NCBI GenBank assembly: GCA_900317215.1
Contig: ONFW01000073.1
Coordinates: 1-5,805 of the forward strand
DNA from: an uncultured Eubacteriales bacterium
GTDB taxonomy: Bacteria > Bacillota > Clostridia > Oscillospirales > Acutalibacteraceae
Length of the DNA: 5,805 nucleotides
Direction of reading: 5' to 3'
In this document: piece by piece, positions 1 through 4,564 of the stretch
Layout of the letters: each line of letters opens with the position of its first letter
Position numbering within the stretch: the first letter of the stretch is position 1
Made by a program: the position numbers and the translations under genes
The notes under the pieces: generated by a model
What the model was told of the DNA's origin: nothing
Seen by the model: only the letters and a program-made list of their open reading frames with translations
Database searches by the model: none

Positions 1-1
1 G

Positions 2-610
2 GTTGCCAAGTCTGTATTTACAGTTACCGCGCAGAAGAAGGATCCTCTTTCATGCTCAGCAACACTCTCCTCGTCGGCTGTTTACACCAACGAGAGCGTA
101 ACGGTAAAGGCAACAGCCTCCGGCGGTACAAAGCCCTATAAGTACGCCTTCTATTACAAACCGTCCTTGTCTGACGGTGCGTATACTAAAATAAAGGGCT
201 ACAGCGATGAAAGCTCTGTGAAATTCACGCCTAAAATGGCTTCTTTGAGCTATACCATTCTTGTCAAGGTAATGGATAAGACCGGCAAGGTTGCAAAAAA
301 GACTCTTTCTCTGAAAATCAAGCCTGCTGTCAAGCTTGATCTTTCGGTGAAGATCTCGGCGACCAGTATCAAGCTCGGAAAAACAGTCAAGCTCAGCTTT
401 AGCGGCAATGGCGGAAGGTTGCCCTACAAGTATTCGGTATTATACAAAAAAGCCTCTTCAGACAATTGGACGATCGTTCAGAACCGTTCTGCAAACACTA
501 CTGTGACGATCAAGCCTGCTGCGGCGGTAAAGTATAATGTATGTGTCAAGGTCATAGACTCTGTCGGCAATGTTGCGAAAAAGTATTTTACAATACAAGT
601 GACAAAGTAA
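2..610 (+). CDS. C-terminal part of a probably secreted protein with tandem Ig-like repeats (5' end outside window)
   Basis: The frame is open from the left edge to a TAA at 608-610, giving 202 visible residues. The TTG at base 167 lies inside a repeat, so it is not a start; the real start is upstream of the window. The visible part is two copies of a roughly 95-residue module plus the end of a third (VAKSVFTV at residues 2-8 and onward). Each copy has GG..PYKY (residues 41-48 and 137-144), a following Y-x-K segment, a V-K-V-x-D turn (88-92 and 182-186) and a closing VAKK strand (97-100 and 191-194). This pattern resembles Y_Y_Y/PKD-like beta-sandwich modules of clostridial extracellular proteins. 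It is Lys-, Ser- and Thr-rich and lacks long hydrophobic stretches. No LPXTG anchor, dockerin or S-layer domain is present at the C-terminus. The function of the whole protein cannot be told from this end; an adhesion, spacer or carbohydrate-binding role is a guess. Confidence 0.85.
   Translation, partial: VAKSVFTVTAQKKDPLSCSATLSSSAVYTNESVTVKATASGGTKPYKYAFYYKPSLSDGAYTKIKGYSDESSVKFTPKMASLSYTILVKVMDKTGKVAKKTLSLKIKPAVKLDLSVKISATSIKLGKTVKLSFSGNGGRLPYKYSVLYKKASSDNWTIVQNRSANTTVTIKPAAAVKYNVCVKVIDSVGNVAKKYFTIQVTK
41..607 (+). repeat. Two tandem copies of a ~95-codon Ig-like module
   Basis: Copy 1 covers about 41-319 (residues 14-106) and copy 2 about 332-607 (residues 111-202). The GG..PYKY motifs are 96 codons apart and the VAKK motifs 94 codons apart, so the copies differ by small indels. 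The end of an earlier copy is seen at bases 5-30. The similarity is clear in protein and much weaker in DNA, which points to old duplications rather than a recent tandem expansion. Copy 1 has a Cys near its start (residue 18) and copy 2 a Cys in a late strand (residue 181), so they do not share an obvious disulphide. Confidence 0.8.
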
Positions 611-616
611 GCTGGA

Positions 617-653
617 AAAGGGCTGCCGCACTTGATCGGTGCGGCAGCCCTTT
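617..653 (+). terminator. Hairpin terminator of the repeat-protein gene
   Basis: A perfect 14-bp stem (617-630 with 640-653) closes a 9-base loop, starting 7 bases after the TAA. The core is GGGCTGCCGCA and the stem ends in AAA/TTT. The three Ts are part of the stem and no longer T tract follows, so it is a strong hairpin with a weak U tail. Its position directly after the stop codon supports a role in 3'-end formation for the plus-strand gene. Confidence 0.65.
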
Positions 654-669
654 GAAGCTGAAAAGAAAG

Positions 670-693
670 GAGCTGCCGGGTAGACGGCAGCTC
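670..693 (-). terminator. Hairpin terminator of the converging XRE gene
   Basis: A perfect 9-bp stem GAGCTGCCG/CGGCAGCTC (670-678 with 685-693) closes a 6-base loop. Read on the minus strand it is followed by CTTTCTTTT (669-661), a U-rich tail, while the plus-strand side has no T run. It lies 77 bases past the stop codon of the minus-strand gene. The orientation is therefore assigned to the minus strand. Its arms share the heptamer GCTGCCG with the neighbouring plus-strand hairpin. Confidence 0.6.
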
Positions 694-769
694 AGGGTAT
701 AATGGATCGTTAAGATCTGCTATGCTGACGGTCGGAAAGAGTAGAATTGAAGGTGTGCTGCGGTAAGGG

Positions 770-1123
770 TCATTGCTGCTCGTAGTTATGACTGTCAACA
801 AGATCCTTTGTATAATCTGCAACCTTTGAGAGACCTTCGTTGTTGAGCTTGGTGATGTTTTCCGATATCTGAGCCTTGAGCTCTATATCGGTCTTCTCCA
901 TGGCAACGAGATCCCCGTTGATCTTTATGTATGGGCTCAGCCCGAGAAGATAGTCAACGGAAACGTCGAAGTATTTTGCAAGCTTCATCAGGGTCTCACC
1001 GTTAGGAATGCCTCCGCTTTTCCATTTGCTGATTATTCCCGATGATAAACCAATTTCCTTGCCGATAGGATTAGGTCTCTTTCCGCTTCGCAGACACAGA
1101 TTATAAAACCTCTTCCAAAACAT
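770..1123 (-). CDS. XRE-family (Cro/CI-like) helix-turn-helix transcriptional regulator
   Basis: The product is 117 residues. Residues 1-61 form an HTH_3/XRE DNA-binding domain: N-terminal helix MFWKRFYNLCL, helix-turn-helix about 18-37 (NPIGKEIGLSSGIISKWKSG), and the family's typical closing segment PNGETLMKLAKYFDVSVDYLLG (split here as residues 40-49 and 50-61). The C-terminal half (about 75-117) is predicted helical and contains ITKLNNEGLSKVADYTKDL, a tail often seen in small Firmicute XRE proteins and possibly used for dimerisation. There is no peptidase or effector domain. I chose the ATG at 1123 because AGGGGG sits 7 bases upstream and because family members start just before this helix. 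The frame stays open for 80 more codons upstream, but with no ATG start or ribosome binding site. It converges on the repeat-protein gene and diverges from the S66 gene. Its targets are unknown; control of its own promoter is plausible. Confidence 0.85.
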   Translation of the reverse strand: MFWKRFYNLCLRSGKRPNPIGKEIGLSSGIISKWKSGGIPNGETLMKLAKYFDVSVDYLLGLSPYIKINGDLVAMEKTDIELKAQISENITKLNNEGLSKVADYTKDLVDSHNYEQQ

Positions 1124-1130
1124 AGTATTA

Positions 1131-1136
1131 CCCCCT
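1131..1136 (-). promoter_or_regulatory. Ribosome binding site of the XRE gene
   Basis: The minus strand reads AGGGGG 7 bases before the ATG at 1123. This G-rich Shine-Dalgarno sequence decides the start against the longer open frame reaching to a TTG at 1363. Confidence 0.75.
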
Positions 1137-1198
1137 AAAACAATAAATACAACAGCTTGGGAATTTCGGTATGAAAATACTGACTGACGGATAAAATG

Positions 1199-1264
1199 AA
1201 AAAGTGTTCCTTTTTCCTCGATCTTATCAAAGACAGGCAATAAAGAAAACGGAGGAACCTTTTT
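1199..1264 (-). other. Inverted repeat in the leader of the XRE gene
   Basis: AAAAAG (1199-1204) pairs with CTTTTT (1259-1264), and GTTCC (1206-1210) pairs with GGAAC (1254-1258), with a single bulged T at 1205. The result is an 11-bp stem with a 43-base loop. On the minus-strand RNA it ends in ACUUUUUC, so it could act as a weak terminator or attenuator before the XRE start at 1123. The long loop makes this uncertain. Confidence 0.3.
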
Positions 1265-1351
1265 GCTGCCTTGCCGGACAGATCGAAGCTGCTCGCTGAT
1301 CCGACAGCTCATTATCTCAGCATTGAGCCGCCTCTGAATACGGTTTAAATT

Positions 1352-1396
1352 GGTAAAGTCCAAAATATTACCGTTTAATGCTAATTAAATATTACC
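1352..1396. repeat. Repeated AAATATTACC element, possible operator
   Basis: The exact 10-mer AAATATTACC occurs at 1363-1372 and 1387-1396, 24 bases apart. The second copy covers the -10 box of the minus-strand promoter and the first lies about 10-20 bases downstream of its predicted start. GGTAA at 1352-1356 forms an inverted pair with the TTACC at 1368-1372. The arrangement fits binding of a repressor such as the neighbouring XRE protein, but no site is known for this protein. Confidence 0.35.
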
Positions 1397-1417
1397 ACAG
1401 ATAAGCCGTAAAAACAA
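1389..1417 (-). promoter_or_regulatory. Sigma-A-type promoter for the XRE gene
   Basis: On the minus strand, TTGTTT (1417-1412) is separated by 17 bases from TAATAT (1394-1389), and the -10 box is preceded by TGG, an extended -10. Transcription would start near 1382, giving a leader of about 259 bases before the ATG at 1123. The boxes and spacing are good; the long leader is the only reason for doubt, since a second promoter closer to the gene cannot be excluded. Confidence 0.55.
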
Positions 1418-1497
1418 GTCCTAATTTGTTCAAAATGTGTTAAAACTTATGTGATTTATAATTTACACTTTTTTATGAAAAACGGCATTTTATACAG

Positions 1498-1526
1498 TTT
1501 AAATAACTATCGTATATTTCTATATT
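1498..1526 (+). promoter_or_regulatory. Candidate promoter of the S66 gene
   Basis: TTTAAA (1498-1503) and TATATT (1521-1526) are 17 bases apart, predicting a start near 1533 and a 5' leader of about 66 bases. The inverted pair GTTTAA (1497-1502) and TTAAAC (1525-1530) brackets the promoter. The surrounding DNA is so AT-rich that other -10-like hexamers occur, notably TATAAT at 1457-1462, which has no matching -35 box. Confidence 0.35.
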
Positions 1527-1598
1527 AAACGATCCCTGATGAGAAAAAACATATCTGCGGATCTTAGTATTAGTATATTTCAAAAGGAATGAATAATT

Positions 1599-2447
1599 AT
1601 GCCAAAAATTGCATTAGTATGCTGTTCCGACCCGGTGAAAAAAGAGCAGCTTAAGGAGATAGATCTGATAATAGAGCAGCTTTCCGGGAGCGGTGCTGAG
1701 GTAACTGCTGTCGGCATTTCTGATACGATCTCAAGCTTCGGCTCATACAGTGGCGAAAACAGAGCAAAGAAGCTTTGCCGTCTGTTTGCTGATGAAAGCA
1801 TCACCGATATCATAGATGTGTCTGGAGGTGATCTTTCAAACACCTTGCTGCCCCTGCTTGACTATGAAGTGATAGCCTCCTCGGCTGCAAGATTCTGGGG
1901 CTACAGTGATCTTACCGCAATAATAAACGCTATATTTGCAAAAACGGGAAAAAGCTCGGTCTTGTATAACATAAAGAATATTTCGGGAGCCTTCCGTCAC
2001 GAACAGCTTTCGTCAGTAACGGAGCTTCTTAATAATTGCGGCACTTCGCTGACACGGATAAGCGGCAGCTTTATCAACGGCAGTAAAATATCCGGGAAGC
2101 TTATAGGCGGCAACACAAGATGTTTTTTAAAGCTTGCCGGAACGCAGTATTTTCCGGATCCCGACGGCAGGGTGCTGCTTCTTGAAGCACTCGGCGGAGG
2201 GGAATACAGAATTGCCTCATACCTTGCCCAGTTGGAACAGCTCGGTGTATTTGAAAGGATAAACGGGATAATACTCGGAACCTTCACGGAGCTGCAGAGG
2301 CAGAAAGGAGCTGATGCCGTGTGCGAGCTTGTACTTTCCTGCACACATGGCAGACTGCCTGTTTATAAGACAGAGGAGATAGGTCATGGCGGCTCGTCAA
2401 GGGCTGCTGTTATAGGAGAAAGGATAGATCTCATGCTGCCGGACTGA
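1599..2447 (+). CDS. S66-family peptidase (LD-carboxypeptidase / MccF-like)
   Basis: The product is 282 residues. S66 serine peptidases cut the amide bond before a C-terminal D-amino acid in muropeptides (LdcA, peptidoglycan recycling), or the peptide-nucleotide bond of microcin C (MccF). The family's Ser-Glu-His catalytic set is visible: nucleophile Ser103 in GYSDLTA, Glu196 in LLLEALGG, and His263 in EIGHGG. SGGDLSNTLLPLLDY (75-89) occupies the place of the GG..S.RLLP segment before the nucleophile. QLEQLGVFERINGIILGTF (211-229) is the conserved strand after the Glu. There is no signal peptide or membrane segment, so it acts in the cytoplasm. The ATG has AAGGAA 9 bases upstream, and MPKIALVCCS gives the expected first beta strand. 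Its length is somewhat short of the roughly 300-350 residues usual for the family. It stands alone, with its own upstream region and the his promoter behind it. Substrate is not decidable: muropeptide recycling is likelier than antibiotic immunity because no microcin-like genes are nearby. Confidence 0.85.
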   Translation: MPKIALVCCSDPVKKEQLKEIDLIIEQLSGSGAEVTAVGISDTISSFGSYSGENRAKKLCRLFADESITDIIDVSGGDLSNTLLPLLDYEVIASSAARFWGYSDLTAIINAIFAKTGKSSVLYNIKNISGAFRHEQLSSVTELLNNCGTSLTRISGSFINGSKISGKLIGGNTRCFLKLAGTQYFPDPDGRVLLLEALGGGEYRIASYLAQLEQLGVFERINGIILGTFTELQRQKGADAVCELVLSCTHGRLPVYKTEEIGHGGSSRAAVIGERIDLMLPD

Positions 2448-2515
2448 GCTGCAGTGCTCAAAGCCTGTTAAGGCATATCGGCTGAGCTCGTACCTGTATA
2501 GCTTCAAAAGGAGAA

Positions 2516-2566
2516 AATCATTTCATCATCGGAAAAGATGTCTCCAAGGCGATCTAAGAAATGATT
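2516..2566. other. Inverted repeat downstream of the S66 gene, possible terminator
   Basis: AATCATTTC (2516-2524) and GAAATGATT (2558-2566) form a perfect 9-bp stem around a 33-base interior that contains a smaller CATC/GATG hairpin (2527-2530 with 2537-2540). The stem is followed by a T-rich stretch on the plus strand (GATATTTT, then GGATTTTG). It starts about 70 bases after the S66 stop codon and ends about 50 bases before the his -35 box. The low GC content and large interior make it a poor intrinsic terminator; it may only be a structured 3' end. Confidence 0.3.
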
Positions 2567-2614
2567 GATATTTTACGGATTTTGTTATATTATTGATATT
2601 GTCATGAAAAAGTA

Positions 2615-2643
2615 TTGACAAAAGCGATAGAGTATGATATTAT
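2615..2643 (+). promoter_or_regulatory. Promoter of the his operon
   Basis: A perfect TTGACA (2615-2620) is followed after 17 bases by TATTAT (2638-2643), preceded by TGA, giving an extended -10. This is the best promoter in the window. The predicted start is near 2650, leaving a leader of about 69 bases before the hisZ ATG. That is too short for a T-box. Confidence 0.8.
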
Positions 2644-2664
2644 ACTACCACGATACTACATTAG

Positions 2665-2684
2665 CACTTTATCACGATAAAGTG
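2665..2684 (+). promoter_or_regulatory. Operator-like palindrome in the his leader
   Basis: CACTTTATC and GATAAAGTG are perfect 9-base inverted arms around AC, centred about 25 bases after the predicted transcription start. The tight two-base centre suits a dimeric repressor better than an RNA hairpin, and no T tract follows. A 7-base direct repeat CACGATA (2649-2655 and 2673-2679) overlaps it. TrpR-like YerC/HisR regulators have been proposed for Firmicute his genes; assigning this site to one is inference. Confidence 0.5.
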
Positions 2685-2706
2685 AAAGACGGTGCAGGAC
2701 AGGAAT

Positions 2707-2712
2707 GAGGAA
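2707..2712 (+). promoter_or_regulatory. Ribosome binding site of hisZ
   Basis: GAGGAA lies 6 bases before the ATG at 2719. It favours that ATG over the in-frame GTG at 2692, which has no comparable Shine-Dalgarno sequence and would add nine residues absent from the family's usual start. Confidence 0.7.
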
Positions 2713-2718
2713 CAGAAA

Positions 2719-3918
2719 ATGAAAAACTACTCAAAGATAACTCCCGAGGGAACAAAGGATCTGCTTTTTGAGGAATGCCTTGCCAACAGAACGGTTTCCG
2801 CAATACTCGGCGCGGCTTTTTCGGGAAGAGGCTTCCATGAGGTGCTTACCCCCGGACTTGAATTCTACGATCTCTTTTCTGAGGATATCTCGGGAATACC
2901 TATGGAATATATGTTCAAAATGAGCGACTCAAAGGGGAGACTTATGGTAGTCAGACCTGACTCGACCCTTCCTATAGCCAGAATGGTATCCACAAGACTG
3001 CAGAACGCAGGAAAGCCGCTCAGACTCTATTATAATCAGAGAGTATACAGATATAATCCCGGGCTTACTGGCAGAAGCAACGAGGTGATGCAGGCAGGTG
3101 TTGAGCTTATCGGCGCAGGCGGTCTCAGAGCTGATCTTGAGGTCGTGACAACGGCGATAGACGCCCTTTCGGACTGCGTTCCCGATTTTCGCATCGAAAT
3201 AGGTCACGCGGGCTTTTTCAGAGCTCTTGCCGATAAGCTTACAGTAAGTCCGAGAAAGAGGGAGAAGATCAGGTTCTATATTGAGAGCAAGAACTATTCT
3301 GCGCTCAATTCGACTCTCGACAAGCTGGAGCCGAGCCCCTATGTAGATATGATAAGAAAGCTCCCCCGCCTGTTCGGTGGAATAGAGGTGCTTGATGAAG
3401 CGTGCCGTCTGTGTGATGACAGGGCTGCGCTTGAAACGCTTGAATATATCCGTGAGATATACGATCATCTTTCAAGCTATGGCCTGGGAGAGAGACTGAT
3501 AATAGACCTTGGTCTTGTGCAGAGAAACGACTACTACAGCAGTCTTGTGTTCAGCGGTTATGTAATGGGCTCAGGAGAGCCGGTGCTCATCGGCGGAAGA
3601 TACGACAAGCTCCTTGATAGCTTTGACGCGCCTGCTCCTGCGGTCGGCTTCGGAATAAATGTTGACGCTCTTGCAAGGGTCATGATGAAAAGGGGAGGCA
3701 TACCGCAAAAGAAGCAGCCGGATATTCTTGTTCACGGCGAGGACGGTTATGAGACTGAGGCGATAAAATATTCACAGCGTCTTGCTCAGGAGGAGGTCCT
3801 TGCGGAGAACAGCGTTTTTGATAACGGTGAAAAGGCGCTTGAATATGCAAGGACAAGAGGAATAAAAAAGCTTGCCCTTGTAGGCAGTGAGATAAGAATT
3901 ATCGACACGGGGGTCTGA
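2719..3918 (+). CDS. hisZ: ATP phosphoribosyltransferase regulatory subunit HisZ
   Basis: The product is 399 residues from the ATG at 2719, close to the ~390 residues typical of Bacillus-type HisZ. HisZ is a paralogue of the histidyl-tRNA synthetase (HisRS) catalytic core. It joins short HisG in a hetero-octamer, is needed for its activity, and carries the histidine feedback site. The class II fold is visible in order: TPEGTKD near the N-terminus, RPDSTLPIARM (79-89), motif-2-like RLYYNQRVYRYNPG (102-115) then EVMQAGVELIG (122-132), GGRYD (292-296) and PAVGFGINVDAL (307-318). In the HisRS motif LVRGLDYY the catalytic Arg is replaced by Gln (LVQRNDYY, 266-273), as expected of a protein that does not charge tRNA. 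The last ~65 residues (PDILVHGE onward) form a short alpha/beta tail resembling an anticodon-binding domain remnant. It is first in the operon, 4 bases from hisG. The directly adjacent short HisG confirms HisZ rather than HisRS. Confidence 0.93.
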   Translation: MKNYSKITPEGTKDLLFEECLANRTVSAILGAAFSGRGFHEVLTPGLEFYDLFSEDISGIPMEYMFKMSDSKGRLMVVRPDSTLPIARMVSTRLQNAGKPLRLYYNQRVYRYNPGLTGRSNEVMQAGVELIGAGGLRADLEVVTTAIDALSDCVPDFRIEIGHAGFFRALADKLTVSPRKREKIRFYIESKNYSALNSTLDKLEPSPYVDMIRKLPRLFGGIEVLDEACRLCDDRAALETLEYIREIYDHLSSYGLGERLIIDLGLVQRNDYYSSLVFSGYVMGSGEPVLIGGRYDKLLDSFDAPAPAVGFGINVDALARVMMKRGGIPQKKQPDILVHGEDGYETEAIKYSQRLAQEEVLAENSVFDNGEKALEYARTRGIKKLALVGSEIRIIDTGV

Positions 3919-3922
3919 AGGA

Positions 3923-4564
3923 ATGAAACCATTAAGAATAGCTCTTACAAAGGGCAGGCTTGAAAAGGATACTATAGGACTTCTTGAGCAGGCAGGCTAT
4001 GACTGCACTGCTGTCAGAGAAAAGGGCAGAAGGCTGATACTTCCTATAGGCGACGGAGAGATAGAGGTCGTTCTTGCAAAGGCGGCGGACGTTATCACCT
4101 ATGTTGAAAACGGCGTATGCGATCTTGGAGTAGTAGGCAAGGATACCATTATGGAAAACGGCAGGAGCTTTTATGAGATACTCGATCTCGGCTTCGGAAA
4201 ATGCCGTTTTGCGCTTGCGGGCAAGGCAGGCAAGGATTTTTATGAAGGCTATAATGAAAAGACGATAGCGACAAAATATCCCAATGTCACGAGATTTTTC
4301 TTCGAGGGCAAGGGAATGGATATCCGTATAATCAAGATAGAGGGCTCGGTAGAGCTTGCTCCGCTTCTCGGACTCTCTGATGCGATAGTCGATATCGTAG
4401 AGACCGGCTCAACGCTCAAGGAAAACGGTCTTGTTATAATAGAGGATAATGTGGCTCCGATATCAGCAAGACTCATTGCGAATACGGCAAGCCTTAAGCT
4501 TAGAAAGGCAGAAATAGAGGAGCTTGCCGATAAAATGGAAAAGGAAAGGGCGAGAATGAAATGA
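3923..4564 (+). CDS. hisG: ATP phosphoribosyltransferase catalytic subunit, short form (HisG-S)
   Basis: The product is 213 residues. It condenses ATP with PRPP to N1-(5-phosphoribosyl)-ATP and pyrophosphate, the committed first step of histidine synthesis. Visible motifs are the start KPLRIALTKGRL (2-13), ADVITYVENGVCDLGVVGKD (55-74), and the PRPP-binding segment DIVETGSTLKENGL (157-170) within the family signature that begins at EGSVELAP (140-147). The protein ends soon after a charged C-terminal helix and lacks the ~80-residue ACT-like regulatory domain of long HisG, so it depends on HisZ, encoded just upstream. The start is 4 bases after the hisZ stop. AAGGA is flush against the ATG, so the usable ribosome binding site is probably GGGGG at 3909-3913, inside the end of hisZ, with translational coupling. 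The stop TGA overlaps the hisD start as ATGA. Confidence 0.96.
   Translation: MKPLRIALTKGRLEKDTIGLLEQAGYDCTAVREKGRRLILPIGDGEIEVVLAKAADVITYVENGVCDLGVVGKDTIMENGRSFYEILDLGFGKCRFALAGKAGKDFYEGYNEKTIATKYPNVTRFFFEGKGMDIRIIKIEGSVELAPLLGLSDAIVDIVETGSTLKENGLVIIEDNVAPISARLIANTASLKLRKAEIEELADKMEKERARMK

Larger units (their letters stand above)
1124..1598. other. 475-base divergent intergenic region
   Basis: This region lies between the XRE gene (-) and the S66 gene (+). The part 1341-1598 is strongly AT-rich and carries the promoter candidates for both directions. The part about 1260-1340 is clearly more GC-rich and, if the minus-strand promoter is right, is transcribed as leader RNA. The only reading frames with ATG starts on the plus strand are very short (for example a 15-codon frame at 1196) and lack convincing ribosome binding sites. 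I find no tRNA or recognised riboswitch in it. Confidence 0.6.

Noticed and set aside
167..610. A complete 147-residue gene starting at TTG 167
   Set aside because: The frame is open to the left edge and the TTG falls inside the first repeat, with no ribosome binding site. It is the tail of a longer protein.
699..704. TATAAT between the converging genes as a promoter
   Set aside because: No -35 box at a suitable distance and no plus-strand gene follows; it is inside a 3'-end junction.
1124..1363. An 80-residue N-terminal extension of the XRE protein starting at TTG 1363
   Set aside because: It has no Shine-Dalgarno sequence and does not look like a domain I know, while the ATG at 1123 has AGGGGG 7 bases upstream and fits the family's normal start.
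1457..1462. Perfect TATAAT as the S66 promoter -10
   Set aside because: No -35-like hexamer lies 16-18 bases upstream; TTGTTC at 1426-1431 is 25 bases away. Kept only as an alternative.
2505..2564. Short leader peptide after AAAAGGAG, or ATG frame of 8 codons at 2538, as a his attenuator
   Set aside because: The frame has no His codons, would need an ATT start or an over-long spacing, and lies upstream of the his promoter.
2692..2718. GTG at 2692 as the hisZ start
   Set aside because: It has no good ribosome binding site and lies against the operator-like palindrome; the ATG at 2719 with GAGGAA fits the family start.
2448..2718. His T-box riboswitch
   Set aside because: The transcribed leader is only about 69 bases, and no T-box sequence or antiterminator/terminator pair is visible.
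2929..3468. 179-codon open frame on the minus strand inside hisZ
   Set aside because: It lies wholly antisense to a well-supported gene, has no recognisable domain, and is explained by the codon use of hisZ. The same holds for the minus-strand frames inside hisG, hisD and the S66 gene.
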